From Vibrio galatheae (GTDB taxonomy: Bacteria; Pseudomonadota; Gammaproteobacteria; Enterobacterales; Vibrionaceae): 48,292 nt of DNA. This document shows, in pieces, positions 18,430-27,235 of the stretch; positions within the stretch are counted from its first letter, which is position 1, and the number at the start of each line of letters is the position of its first letter. Under the pieces are notes generated by a model that was not told where the DNA came from, did not search any database, and saw only the letters and a program-made list of their open reading frames with translations. The stretch lies in the NCBI RefSeq assembly GCF_000967545.1, contig NZ_JXXV01000031.1:1-48292 (forward strand). Reading direction: 5' to 3'. The position numbers and the translations under genes were made by a program.

Positions 18430-19194
18430 ATGAAAAAACTATTTGTACTGACAGCACTTGCTTCTGTTATCGCAGCTCCGGCTATGGCGAACGAGTTTGA
18501 TGAAAATGTTCAACTAGCAGAGCAAAGCACAGCGAAAAACTCTTACGTAACAGGTAACGTTCAGTTCCATGATGGCGATCTTCATGGTAACAGTGCGACA
18601 TCAACGCTTGAAGCTGGTCACACGTTTACTAACTCTTTAGGTGGTTTCACGGTATACGCCGAGTTTGACGGTATCTCTATCGGTGACCCAGTGGTTGATG
18701 GTAAGAACAATTCAATTGGTGTGACTGTCGGCGGTGAGCAAGCATTCAATATTACCGATAACTTCTGGGTAGGCGTGGGTTACCAGCACCTGCTTGTAGA
18801 TGGCGATACTGCGCAATACCGTCCTTTAGTTAAGATTGGCTACAACTTTGACAATGGTCTGTCTATCAGCAACCGTACTCGTGCTCATATCAATGAAGAC
18901 AGTAGCCTAAACAACGATATTCGTTTCGACAACCGCATTGGCTATGTAGTAAATAAAGATATTTCAATCGCGTACAATAATGTGTATGTCATTGCGGGCA
19001 ATGAGTCACAGTACAGCCCATCAGGCGAAATGAAGAAACAAGATACTATGGACCATGAGTTACGTGTAACTTGGACTCGCCAAGGTGTGCAGCCGTACTT
19101 TGAGTTCCGCAGCCAAGCAAATGGTGCAGACGATGCAACAGGTTCAAGCATTCAGAACAATGCATTTGTATTTGGTGCTTCTTACGGGTTTTAA
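18430..19194 (+). CDS. Outer-membrane channel, KdgM/NanC-like
   Basis: A secreted beta-barrel protein of 254 residues. I start it at MKKLFVLTALASV, 36 codons inside the longest frame, because this begins a textbook signal peptide (cleavage after AMA, residue 19 region) and has AAGG 9 bases upstream. The mature part alternates short amphipathic strands, for example PLVKIGYNFDNGLSISNRTR and DHELRVTWTRQGVQPYFEFR, and ends in Phe (GASYGF). Arg-rich strands and the overall layout resemble 12-strand KdgM-type channels for acidic oligosaccharides, but I cannot exclude another small porin family. The upstream CRP-like site fits a carbon-source role. Confidence 0.65.
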   Translation: MKKLFVLTALASVIAAPAMANEFDENVQLAEQSTAKNSYVTGNVQFHDGDLHGNSATSTLEAGHTFTNSLGGFTVYAEFDGISIGDPVVDGKNNSIGVTVGGEQAFNITDNFWVGVGYQHLLVDGDTAQYRPLVKIGYNFDNGLSISNRTRAHINEDSSLNNDIRFDNRIGYVVNKDISIAYNNVYVIAGNESQYSPSGEMKKQDTMDHELRVTWTRQGVQPYFEFRSQANGADDATGSSIQNNAFVFGASYGF

Positions 19195-19222
19195 TCCATC
19201 TTGACTTAGCAACGAAACGACA

Positions 19223-19250
19223 AAGCCCAGCACTGCTGGGCTTCATTGTA
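19223..19250 (+). terminator. Terminator between the convergent KdgM-like gene and copper operon
   Basis: Stem AAGCCCAGC / GCTGGGCTT with loop ACT. T-rich on both sides, so it may serve both strands. Confidence 0.85.
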
Positions 19251-19295
19251 TTAGAGCTGAGTAACATGCTTCCGTTGTCTACTAAGAACTGTGTT

Positions 19296-19736
19296 TTAAT
19301 TGCCTTGGTAGTGGCGGTAGGTGAACACTTGTCCTTGTTCATTAAACGCGTACACGGTGAACTCATCTTTTTTATCACCATACTCCATGCCTGGAGAGCC
19401 CATTGGCATTCCCGGAACGGCAAGACCTTTCGCGTTACGTGGTGGGTTCTCTAAGAATGCTTTGATATCCGCCGCTGGAATGTGGCCTTCAAAAACATAT
19501 CCATCAATCTCAGCGGTATGACAAGACGCCAGTTCAGGCGTAATACCAAGCTTTTTCTTAATTGGATTCATGTTCTCGTGCAGTTTTTCATCAACCTTGA
19601 ATCCGGCGTCTTGCATATGCTTAGTCCATTCACTACAGCAACCACAGTAAGGTGATTTGTGATTGAGAACATCGGCAGCAAGAGCTTGTCCTGAAAGTAG
19701 TGCGAGTACCGCGAGTGTAAGAGCTTTAGTTTTCAT
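19296..19736 (-). CDS. DUF411 periplasmic metal-binding protein
   Basis: A 146-residue exported protein with signal peptide 1-20 (ending ALA before ADVLNHKS). The conserved DUF411 features are SPYCGCCSEWTKHM with three cysteines, a downstream SCHTAEIDGYVFEGHIPAADI, and the Met-rich VPGMPMGSPGMEYG, all consistent with Cu(I) binding. It starts 2 bases after copA ends, so it is the second gene of the copper-export operon and probably accepts or buffers copper delivered to the periplasm (inference from context). No enzyme activity is indicated. Confidence 0.88.
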   Translation of the reverse strand: MKTKALTLAVLALLSGQALAADVLNHKSPYCGCCSEWTKHMQDAGFKVDEKLHENMNPIKKKLGITPELASCHTAEIDGYVFEGHIPAADIKAFLENPPRNAKGLAVPGMPMGSPGMEYGDKKDEFTVYAFNEQGQVFTYRHYQGN

Positions 19737-19738
19737 AA

Positions 19739-22432
19739 TTACCCCTGTGAAGTTTTGAATAGTCGTAGACGGTTAGCGTTGCTGACAACCGTGATGGATG
19801 AGAGGGCCATTGCTGCACCTGCTACAACAGGGCTGAGCAAAAAGCCAAAGGTTGGATACAACACGCCAGCGGCAATTGGAATGCCAAGTGAGTTGTAGAT
19901 AAACGCACCAAACAAGTTCTGTTTCATGTTGCGTAGCGTTGCTTTTGACAACTCAATCGCTTTAATAACAGACATTGGCGACGAGTTGAGTAGGGTTATT
20001 TGCGCACTTTCAATGGCAACGTCACTCCCGCTGCCCATCGCAATACCAATATCAGCCAGTGCAAGGGCGGGGGCGTCGTTTACACCATCGCCAATCATGG
20101 CGACTTGCCGTCCTTCACTTTGCAGTGTTGCAATATGGTTGGCTTTTTCATCAGGCATTACTTGTGCGATAACTCGCTCTATGCCAAGCTTGTTAGCAAT
20201 GGAATTGGCGACCGATTGGTTGTCACCTGTAAGCATCACGGTAAGAATGTTGGCCGCCTTTAATGTTGCAACAGCCGCTAATGCATCTTCTTTAATTGGA
20301 TCGGCAATAGCTATGGTTCCTAGAATTGTGTCGTCAGCCGAGATAATGATCGGTGTCCAAGCATTGTCGAGATAGCGTTTAATTTCATCTTCGACCCTTG
20401 AGAGAGCCCAAGATTGCGCTTGAGCATAGTTAAGTGACACTATCGCGATTCGTTGGCTTTGCACTTTGGCAAATACCCCTTGTCCGCGGCGATTTTCAAA
20501 GTTTTCAATCTCAAAAAGTTCTCGCTCTTTTTCCAATGCGGCATTCACAATGGCTTTGGCGAGCGGATGTTCCGAGTGCTTTTCTATCGATGCCGCTAAG
20601 GTCAGTAGTGCATCTTGCTGTTGGTCAATGGCATAAATAGATTGAACTTGCGGCTTTCCTTTTGTCAGCGTACCGGTTTTATCAAACACAACGGTATCAA
20701 TTTTACTGGCTGATTGAAGAACATCCGCATCCTTAATTAAGATACCCATTTCAGCAGCTTTACCCATGCCAACGGTTACCGATAAAGGTGTCGCTAGCCC
20801 TAGCGCGCATGGACACGCAATGATTAATACCGTTGTTGCTACTACTAGCATGTAGCTCGCTTTGGGTTCAGGGCCAAACATGAACCACACCAATGCAGAC
20901 GCTAAGGCAATTGCGACAACCACAGGCACGAATACTGAAGATATTTGGTCGGCGAGCTTAGCGATTGCAGGTTTACTGCTCTGCGCTTCACGTACCATAG
21001 TGATAATCCGCGCAAGCATAGTGTCGCTGCCAATGCCTGAGGCATTAATGATAAGGCTACCATCTTGGTTGATGGTTCCCGCAGAGACGCTTTCTCCCTG
21101 TTGCTTGTGAACTGGGACTGGCTCTCCAGTCAACATTGATTCATCAAGGTATGACTCTCCTGACTCAACAATGCCATCAACCGGAACTTTTTCTCCGGGT
21201 CTAACTCTCAGCCTCATCCCCAACTCAATCTGTTCAAGTGGGATTTCACGATCACCTGATTCTGTTACTAAGGTTGCAACCTGTGGCTGAAGATTAATCA
21301 GCGCTTGCAATGAACGAGTGGTTTTCGCCTTTGCTTTGGCTTCGATGTAGTGACCAAGAGAGATTAAACCGACAATCATGGCGCTGGCTTCAAAGTAAAC
21401 ATGACGTGACGCAAGCGGAAACCATTCAGGGAAGGTGACGACTAGCATTGAAAATAGCCAAGCCGCACCAGTGCCAAGCGCAACTAAGGTGTCCATTGTC
21501 GCTCTTTTATGCGTCAGTGCTTGCCATGCATTGGTAAAGAAACCTCGGCCAGCAGTGGCAAGCAACCAGAAGCAAATTACGCCCACCATGCCCCAGATAA
21601 ATTGGTCTGCGCTATTGCGGATCATCATGTTGCCACCAAAGATGCCCCAAAACATCAGGGGAGCACCCACCGCTATCCCTGTCAGCGCGCTTTTCTGATG
21701 TTGGGACTTGATTGCCTCTTGCTGTTCGATTTGCCTTTGTTGCTGCGTTTTAGGGTCAGCAATGATTTGGGCTTGATAACCAGCGTTGATGATACTTTTC
21801 AGCAACTCGTTTTCTATTTGTTGGTGCTCAACTGAGGTAAACACCAATGCATTTTGCTCAGCTAAGTTAACTTGAGCTTTATCTACTCCAGAGACAGAAT
21901 TCAGAGCTTTTTCGACAGAAGAGACACAGCTTGCGCAGGTCATGCCAGAAATAAGCATGTGGATCGAGGTGGTCGAAGTAGGCGATTCTGCTTGGTCAAA
22001 AGTTGGGGAGACGAGTTCTTGTTCTAGCTCAGTATTCGTTGTCGCCTCAGTTTCTTGAACCGCTTGATAACCGAGAGAATCAACGGTCTCGATGATCTCA
22101 TCGACGGAGCGCAACGTTGTTATTGTTAGCTCTGATTTAGATACGCTAAAAGAACCATTGTAAGGATCACTGACTAGGGCTTGTTCAAGTTTGGCGACAC
22201 ATTTAGCGCAATTGAGCCCCGACAAGAAGAAACGATACTGGTTACCCGCTACGTAACCTAATTGCTCTATCGTGTCAGCAACCGTTGAAAACGTCTCATC
22301 AACGTCGAGTGATACAAAAGTCGGCGTTAACTGATGAATGTGAACGTGATGCTCTGCATTGAGTGCTCGCTCCACTTTGCGAGCGCAGCCCATGCAATTG
22401 AGACCTGACAATGGAATATCAAACTTAGCCAT
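19739..22432 (-). CDS. copA: Copper-exporting P1B-type ATPase CopA with three HMA domains
   Basis: Pumps Cu(I) from the cytosol across the inner membrane. I start it at [10 protein letters not shown] (AGGTG 6-7 bases upstream), giving 897 residues, longer than the 834 of E. coli CopA. Three heavy-metal-binding domains are visible, each with CxxC: 13/16, 75/78 and 166/169; the second is the most divergent. Then come the membrane helices, the actuator TGE (435-437), the intramembrane CPC (540-542), the phosphorylation site DKTGT (Asp584), the nucleotide-site SEHPLAKA, and [10 protein letters not shown]. The C-terminal membrane pair carries the expected YN and MxxSS signatures. Preceded by a CueR-type promoter. 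Confidence 0.97.
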   Translation of the reverse strand: MAKFDIPLSGLNCMGCARKVERALNAEHHVHIHQLTPTFVSLDVDETFSTVADTIEQLGYVAGNQYRFFLSGLNCAKCVAKLEQALVSDPYNGSFSVSKSELTITTLRSVDEIIETVDSLGYQAVQETEATTNTELEQELVSPTFDQAESPTSTTSIHMLISGMTCASCVSSVEKALNSVSGVDKAQVNLAEQNALVFTSVEHQQIENELLKSIINAGYQAQIIADPKTQQQRQIEQQEAIKSQHQKSALTGIAVGAPLMFWGIFGGNMMIRNSADQFIWGMVGVICFWLLATAGRGFFTNAWQALTHKRATMDTLVALGTGAAWLFSMLVVTFPEWFPLASRHVYFEASAMIVGLISLGHYIEAKAKAKTTRSLQALINLQPQVATLVTESGDREIPLEQIELGMRLRVRPGEKVPVDGIVESGESYLDESMLTGEPVPVHKQQGESVSAGTINQDGSLIINASGIGSDTMLARIITMVREAQSSKPAIAKLADQISSVFVPVVVAIALASALVWFMFGPEPKASYMLVVATTVLIIACPCALGLATPLSVTVGMGKAAEMGILIKDADVLQSASKIDTVVFDKTGTLTKGKPQVQSIYAIDQQQDALLTLAASIEKHSEHPLAKAIVNAALEKERELFEIENFENRRGQGVFAKVQSQRIAIVSLNYAQAQSWALSRVEDEIKRYLDNAWTPIIISADDTILGTIAIADPIKEDALAAVATLKAANILTVMLTGDNQSVANSIANKLGIERVIAQVMPDEKANHIATLQSEGRQVAMIGDGVNDAPALALADIGIAMGSGSDVAIESAQITLLNSSPMSVIKAIELSKATLRNMKQNLFGAFIYNSLGIPIAAGVLYPTFGFLLSPVVAGAAMALSSITVVSNANRLRLFKTSQG

Positions 22433-22463
22433 ATTGACACCTAGCAAAATGAATCTATGAATA

Positions 22464-22494
22464 AGCGTAAACCTTACCTCAAGGGGAAGGTCAA
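22464..22494 (-). promoter_or_regulatory. CueR-type promoter/operator of copA
   Basis: On the minus strand TTGACC (-35, 22489-22494) and TACGCT (-10, 22464-22469) are separated by 19 bases, the over-long spacer used by MerR-family activators. A dyad ACCTTCC-N7-GTAAGGT (22471-22491) fills the spacer, like CueR operators. The cueR gene is not in the window. Confidence 0.85.
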
Positions 22495-22515
22495 GTATTT
22501 AAATAACGGCAAGGA

Positions 22516-22543
22516 TTGTAGATTTGCATATCGGTGCTAAAAT
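22516..22543 (+). promoter_or_regulatory. Possible sigma-70 promoter of gltX
   Basis: TAAAAT (22538-22543) with a weak TTGTAG 16 bases upstream, about 70 bases ahead of gltX. Confidence 0.35.
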
Positions 22544-22613
22544 AACGCGCAATTTTGGCACTAGTCTACTTATCATGGACGGTGCGGTCATTTAGACAAT
22601 CAAGGTATTTTAC

Positions 22614-24044
22614 ATGACGGTTAAAACTCGTTTTGCTCCTAGCCCAACTGGCTACTTACACGTTGGTGGTGCTCGTACTGCACTTTACTCTTGGCTATAC
22701 GCTAAAAACCAAGGTGGTGAATTCGTTCTACGTATCGAAGATACTGATCTTGAACGTAACTCTAAAGAAGCGGTTGATGCGATCCTAGAAGGCATGGAAT
22801 GGCTAGGTCTTGAGTGGAACGAAGGTCCTTACTTCCAAACTCAACGTTTTGATCGTTACAACGAGATGGTTGATAAGCTTCTAGCAGAAGATAAAGCCTA
22901 CAAATGTTACGCATCTAAAGAGCTGCTAGACGAAGTTCGTGCAGAGCAAGAAGCAAACAAAGAAATGCCTCGTTACGACGCAAACCATCCAAAAATTAAA
23001 GCGGCTAACGAAGCGGCTAAAGATGGTGACCCATGTGTAATCCGTTTCCGTAACCCGAAAGAAGGCAGCGTAGTATTTGATGACCAAATCCGTGGCCGCA
23101 TCGAAATCAGCAACACACAAATGGATGATCTGATCATCCGTCGTACCGATGGTTCTCCAACCTACAACTTCTGTGTCGTGGTTGACGACTGGGATATGGG
23201 CATCACTCACGTAGTGCGCGGTGAAGATCACATTAACAACACGCCTCGTCAGATCAACATCTACGAAGCGCTAGGTGCACCAGTACCAACGTTTGCACAC
23301 TGTGCAATGATCTTAGGCGATGACGGTGCGAAACTGTCTAAGCGTCACGGAGCAGTATCTGTGATGCAGTACCGCGATATGGGCTACCTGCCAGCAGCTT
23401 TAAACAACTACCTAGTGCGTCTAGGTTGGTCTCACGGTGACCAAGAGATCTTCACTCAAGAAGAAATGATCAACTTGTTCAGCCTAAACGCAGTGTCTAA
23501 GTCAGCGTCTGCATTCAACACTGACAAACTGCTATGGTTGAACAATCACTACATCAAAAACTCAGATCCAGAGTACGTTGCAGAGCACCTACAATGGCAC
23601 CTAGATCAGCAGAAGCTCGATGTGACAAATGGCCCTTCTATTACTGACGTGATCAAGCTTGTCGGTGAGCGTTGCAACACACTCGTCGAGCTAGCAGAGC
23701 AAATCCGTTACTTCTATGAAGATTTCGCTGAGTTTGAAGCAGGCGCGGCGAAAAAACACCTACGCGGCGTTTCTAAAGAGCCTCTAGAACTCGCACTAGC
23801 GAAAGCAGAAGCACTGACTGAGTGGACAGCAGCGAACATCAAAGATGGCGTTATCGCTGCGGTATGTGAAGAGCTAGAAATCGGCATGGGCAAAATCGGT
23901 ATGCCGTTACGTGTAGCAGTAACTGGTGGCGGTCAGTCTCCTTCTGTTGATGCAGTGATGGAACTGATTGGTAAAGAGCGCTGCGTTGCTCGTATCAAGA
24001 TGGCGCTTGAGTTCATCGCTGAGCGTGAAACAAACGCTCAATAG
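22614..24044 (+). CDS. gltX: Glutamyl-tRNA synthetase
   Basis: Charges tRNA-Glu with glutamate for translation. At 476 residues it is a normal class I GluRS. The nucleotide-binding HIGH motif appears as [16 protein letters not shown] (about 10-25) and the KMSKS motif as [11 protein letters not shown] (about 240-250). The N-terminal half also shows the [12 protein letters not shown] block. AAGG lies 8 bases before the ATG. Codon choice is that of a highly expressed gene. Single gene with its own terminator. Confidence 0.98.
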   Translation: MTVKTRFAPSPTGYLHVGGARTALYSWLYAKNQGGEFVLRIEDTDLERNSKEAVDAILEGMEWLGLEWNEGPYFQTQRFDRYNEMVDKLLAEDKAYKCYASKELLDEVRAEQEANKEMPRYDANHPKIKAANEAAKDGDPCVIRFRNPKEGSVVFDDQIRGRIEISNTQMDDLIIRRTDGSPTYNFCVVVDDWDMGITHVVRGEDHINNTPRQINIYEALGAPVPTFAHCAMILGDDGAKLSKRHGAVSVMQYRDMGYLPAALNNYLVRLGWSHGDQEIFTQEEMINLFSLNAVSKSASAFNTDKLLWLNNHYIKNSDPEYVAEHLQWHLDQQKLDVTNGPSITDVIKLVGERCNTLVELAEQIRYFYEDFAEFEAGAAKKHLRGVSKEPLELALAKAEALTEWTAANIKDGVIAAVCEELEIGMGKIGMPLRVAVTGGGQSPSVDAVMELIGKERCVARIKMALEFIAERETNAQ

Positions 24045-24065
24045 ATCCTAGTCAATACTCATGTT

Positions 24066-24097
24066 AAACCGCGGCAATTTGTCGCGGTTTTTTTGTA
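24066..24097 (+). terminator. Terminator of gltX
   Basis: Stem AAACCGCG (24066-24073) / CGCGGTTT (24083-24090) followed by a run of T. Confidence 0.92.
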
Positions 24098-24291
24098 TAT
24101 TGTATTGCAGTTCACAGAGTGAGTGTCTTATTTCTAATACGACTAAGCAAACTATAATTACCGCAGCTATTTTTTCTTAAATGGTTTTGTTTGGAATATG
24201 CAATAGTGATGCTATTGTCTGAGGCTCAAGTTGGAATGAATTGTCTGGTGTGTCTAGGCAATGAAAACATAATGATAAATGGGGAAATCTC

Positions 24292-25257
24292 ATGAATAAG
24301 TTAGCAGCGGTAATTTCGGGTGCACTTGTACTCTCTTCAATGAACGCGAATGCAAATTTTTATCTTGGTGGTAAGGTTGGTAAGGCTTGGCTGAATGATG
24401 CCTGTACATCGGTTACCGTAAATTGTGATGATGACTCGGCGACGCTAGGACTGTTAGGTGGCTATGAGTTTTTAGATTGGCTTGCTCTAGAAGCTGGCTA
24501 TGACTATTTGGGTGATTACACGGTCGATGGCGTTAGTGACGACAGTATTGGGGCCTGGACGTTAGCGCCTAAGTTTACATGGCATTTTAACGACAGTACT
24601 GGTGTATACGCAAAGCTTGGTGCCGCTCGTGTTGACTATGGTAGTGCCAATGACACTACATTTTTAGGTGCTGTGGGTTTTGAGTTCTTTACCACTGATC
24701 CGATAACGGTTCGTCTCGAATATCAACAACTGACGGATGTAGGTGGTAATTGGACGGATGCCACAGCGCATAGTGCAACGTTAGGGTTTATATATAAATT
24801 TGGCCACGGTGCTCAGACAGAGCCTGAACCTTACGTTGCAGAAGAGATGGTTGCTGAGGAAGTGGTAGAAGAAGTGGTGGTCACCCCTGTGGTTAAGATG
24901 TTTGAAGCGAAGGCGATTGACTCGGGCGCGTTTGCTGTTAACAGCACTGAACTAAAAACGGAAAGCGTACCTATGCTTGAAGAGTTAGTCGAGTTTATGA
25001 AGCAATATCCGCAATCGAATGTTGAAATTACTGGCTATACGGACTCACGGGGGGCGGCAGCTTATAACCAGACTCTGTCAGAAAAACGTGCCCAATCCGT
25101 TGCAGATGTTTTGGTTAAAGAAGGAATAGACAGTTCACGAATCACCGCAACGGGTGAAGGTGAAAATAATCCTATCGCTTCGAATGAGACCCGTGAAGGT
25201 CGAGCTCAGAACCGTCGCGTTGAAATTGTTGTACCTGCTTTTGAATACCAAGAGTAA
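24292..25257 (+). CDS. ompA: OmpA-family outer-membrane protein
   Basis: A two-domain protein of 321 residues. Residues 1-22 are a signal peptide (ANA before NFYLGGKVG). About 23-175 form an eight-strand barrel of the OmpA type (LGGYEFLDWLALEAGYDYLG, APKFTWHFNDSTGVYAKLGAARVDYG). A Glu/Val/Pro-rich hinge spans about 178-200. The C-terminal OmpA domain binds peptidoglycan through NVEITGYTDSRGAAAYNQTLS and the RAQNRRVEIVV end. GGGGA precedes the ATG by 7 bases. It ties the envelope layers together; several paralogues are usual in vibrios, so the symbol is by family rather than proven orthology. Confidence 0.9.
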   Translation: MNKLAAVISGALVLSSMNANANFYLGGKVGKAWLNDACTSVTVNCDDDSATLGLLGGYEFLDWLALEAGYDYLGDYTVDGVSDDSIGAWTLAPKFTWHFNDSTGVYAKLGAARVDYGSANDTTFLGAVGFEFFTTDPITVRLEYQQLTDVGGNWTDATAHSATLGFIYKFGHGAQTEPEPYVAEEMVAEEVVEEVVVTPVVKMFEAKAIDSGAFAVNSTELKTESVPMLEELVEFMKQYPQSNVEITGYTDSRGAAAYNQTLSEKRAQSVADVLVKEGIDSSRITATGEGENNPIASNETREGRAQNRRVEIVVPAFEYQE

Positions 25258-25272
25258 TTAGAGCGCACGAAA

Positions 25273-25297
25273 AAGCCTTGGCAGTAAGCCAAGGCTT
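25273..25297. terminator. Bidirectional terminator between ompA and the AP2-like gene
   Basis: Perfect ten-base-pair stem AAGCCTTGGC / GCCAAGGCTT with loop AGTAA, 15 bases after the ompA stop and 14 before the end of the convergent gene. Confidence 0.85.
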
Positions 25298-25310
25298 AAA
25301 TTTGTTGTTA

Positions 25311-25817
25311 CTATTTCAAATCAATACTGTTCAAACGCCCCATAAATTCCAGAATTTCGAGGTTCTCTTTGTTGGCTTCTAACAAAGCTTTTTTAGTTTT
25401 CGAGTAGGCCGCTAATCGACCATGTTTTTTTATCGAACAGACGACACTGCGGTAAATTAATTTACCCGTCTCATCGTAGTTGCGCCAAGCGGCAATGTAG
25501 CATTCATCTTTTGCCGTAGGGTTATCTTTGGTTGGCCGAGGTTTAAAAATAATTTTGGGTTCTAGCGAATGTGGCAGGCGAGTCATTAAGTAGGGATCCT
25601 TAAGCAGTTTTCGCCAAAATTTGCCCCACATTTCAGTGCCGAGCTCATTGCGAAGTTTAATTGCCTTCTTCAATCCTTTCTTTTCCCCAATACGAACATA
25701 ACCCACTGAACGATGAAGAACTTTATCATCTGGTGTGTGGATGTGTATCTTGAAGGCGGTCTTGGCTTTCGAAATAAAGCGGTGACCAGTGTTAGTGGTC
25801 AAGTTACTCTTTTTCAT
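25311..25817 (-). CDS. AP2-domain-like basic protein, possible DNA binder
   Basis: A 168-residue, strongly basic protein without signal peptide or membrane segment. Two similar parts can be seen: LHRSVGYVRIGEKKGLKKAIKLRNELGTEMWGKFW (about 33-70) and CYIAAWRNYDETGKLIYRSVVCSIKKHGRLAAYSKTKKALLEAN (about 107-150). Each has the strand-strand-helix look of AP2/integrase-arm DNA-binding units, with aromatic and basic residues at turns. Such orphan proteins occur in Vibrio and related genera and are often given misleading names. A DNA-binding role is inference from this pattern. Single gene; AT-rich upstream region. Confidence 0.6.
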   Translation of the reverse strand: MKKSNLTTNTGHRFISKAKTAFKIHIHTPDDKVLHRSVGYVRIGEKKGLKKAIKLRNELGTEMWGKFWRKLLKDPYLMTRLPHSLEPKIIFKPRPTKDNPTAKDECYIAAWRNYDETGKLIYRSVVCSIKKHGRLAAYSKTKKALLEANKENLEILEFMGRLNSIDLK

Positions 25818-26030
25818 TTATTCATTATAAATAGTTTTGTTAATAGCTATTTTAGTTGAATGTATGCAATTGTTGAAGATTTGTTTTTGTCGCACTTAAT
25901 CTAGCAGTATCAAGGCGAAAATGACTCGTGGATTTTTATACTACTAGTGGAGTAGGGAGTTGATCTTTGCCGGGTGGTATTCTGGGAGAAGTGAGGTATC
26001 GCTGCAATCAATACGCGATCGAGTTGGATG

Positions 26031-26059
26031 AGCCCCTAGTTAGTCACTAACTAGGGGCT
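26031..26059. terminator. 29-base near-perfect palindrome after the deamidase-like gene
   Basis: AGCCCCTAGTTAGT and its exact complement flank a single C. It lies 13 bases past the stop of the minus-strand gene. No T run follows on that strand, so the terminator role is likely but not certain. Confidence 0.55.
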
Positions 26060-26071
26060 GAAAAGCGGCAA

Positions 26072-26719
26072 TTATGCGGGAATAAAAGTTCTTGGTGGGT
26101 TGTTTGGATTGAGTAAGTGACGTAAGCGGCGTCCGCTAAAACCAGGGCTCATACCGCCAATGCGTTGCCAATCTGACCAACCCGGCGCACCATCGGAAGA
26201 GTTAATCCATTTCTGCTGATTAATATTGCCCATTAAATGGTTGTTCTGACCAATCATGTGCATATGATCGGTTCGGCTTACGTTGACGACTCTTAATGGC
26301 GCATCTAGCTTGCCGTTTAAGTTGCCACCTTGACAAAAGTTATTGATCGCTTGAACAACACTTGCGCCACGAGCGGTTGTGTCAGTCGAGCTACCAGAGG
26401 TAACCAAAGAGGCGCTGTAGTATGGCTGCTTAACCCCACTGCCGTCTCGTAGGATTTCCATTAGCTGTCGAGTTAGGTTAACGGCATTGGCGGTAAAGCT
26501 CTCATCCAAGTGGCAAAGAAATGCGCTCTCACTTTCATTTTCTACAACCACAAGGCAATGGCATGGACCGACACCTGTAGTAATTAACGCTGTTTTTGCT
26601 TGGTCAGGAAATTTTTTGGGTTGAAAACAAAACCCTACATATCCTTGAGGTACGTTCAATACTTTACTTGCTCTGCCTAATTCCGTGTCCAATATCGCTT
26701 TAGGGTTGGTTTGGATCAT
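26072..26719 (-). CDS. Orphan protein with CNF1/CheD-like Cys-His pattern (possible deamidase)
   Basis: A 215-residue protein without signal peptide or membrane spans; I do not recognise a named family. The central ALITTGVGPCHCLVVVE, followed by SAFLCHLDES, places Cys53/Cys55 at the end of one strand and His70 on the next, with separations of 17 and 15. This is the catalytic arrangement of CheD, CNF1 and related glutamine deamidases (TG/SGC strand, then His). A third required polar residue could be Thr48 or Thr49. The C-terminal third (IGQNNHLMGNINQQKW, WSDWQRIGGMSPGFSGRRLRHLL) is Asn/Trp-rich and unassigned. AAAGGG lies 8 bases before the ATG. It stands alone beside tRNA-Arg and an AP2-like gene, which suggests acquired DNA. 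Confidence 0.55.
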   Translation of the reverse strand: MIQTNPKAILDTELGRASKVLNVPQGYVGFCFQPKKFPDQAKTALITTGVGPCHCLVVVENESESAFLCHLDESFTANAVNLTRQLMEILRDGSGVKQPYYSASLVTSGSSTDTTARGASVVQAINNFCQGGNLNGKLDAPLRVVNVSRTDHMHMIGQNNHLMGNINQQKWINSSDGAPGWSDWQRIGGMSPGFSGRRLRHLLNPNNPPRTFIPA

Positions 26720-27063
26720 AGCTAAATCCCTTTAATTCAAATAGTTGATTTCAAACTGAATCGTTAGATCAGGTTTTCATCGTCGAGCAGGCAGTTTGTT
26801 TGCACAAATAGCGCCCATCAATGATTGTTGAGGTAAATGTCTGGCGTGTAAATATCAAGCTTTAATATAGTGGGGGGCTAGTCATAGTGCAAGATTAATG
26901 TGCCATTATCGGGCGAAGCAAACCTCTTATATTCAAAGGGTTAAATATAAAACCTTGTACTTACACCTTGGGAGTCTTCATTGTTTGTCGTTTCTCTCTT
27001 CGCTAAGTCTAGCTAATGTTTCTGAGGTCATAACCAAACTGACATGCAATGAGTGAGATAAGC
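26720..27063. other. Intergenic stretch without a supported gene
   Basis: About 340 bases between the deamidase-like gene and the tRNA-Arg terminator. One 52-codon open frame (26898-27056) lacks a ribosome-binding site and was not accepted. No direct repeat of the tRNA 3' end was noticed here. Confidence 0.5.
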
Positions 27064-27097
27064 AAAAGGGTCTGAAAGTGAGAATGCTTTCAGACCC
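27064..27097 (-). terminator. Terminator of tRNA-Arg
   Basis: Stem GGGTCTGAAAG (27068-27078) / CTTTCAGACCC (27087-27097), followed on the minus strand by TTTT. Confidence 0.9.
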
Positions 27098-27105
27098 TGA
27101 ATTTT

Positions 27106-27182
27106 TGGCGCTCCCGACAGGATTCGAACCTGTGACCTATCCCTTAGGAGGGGATCGCGCTATCCAGCTGTGCCACGGGAGC
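27106..27182 (-). tRNA. tRNA-Arg (anticodon CCU)
   Basis: Seven-base-pair acceptor GCTCCCG / CGGGAGC, anticodon loop CTCCTAA in the stem ATCCC/GGGAT, T-arm ACAGG-TTCGAAT-CCTGT, discriminator G and encoded CCA. This minor Arg tRNA is a common integration site for mobile DNA. Confidence 0.96.
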
Positions 27183-27235
27183 TTAGCCGCTATAATACTG
27201 ATTTCAATTCATAAGTTAAGTTTTTACTTGTGAAT

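Noticed and set aside
19046..19423. Minus-strand 125-codon frame across the end of the KdgM-like gene and terminator
   Set aside because: Shadow of real genes on either side, crosses the terminator and has no ribosome-binding site.
26898..27056. 52-codon plus-strand frame starting MCHYRAKQTS
   Set aside because: No Shine-Dalgarno sequence, no compositional sign of coding, overlaps nothing conserved; likely chance.
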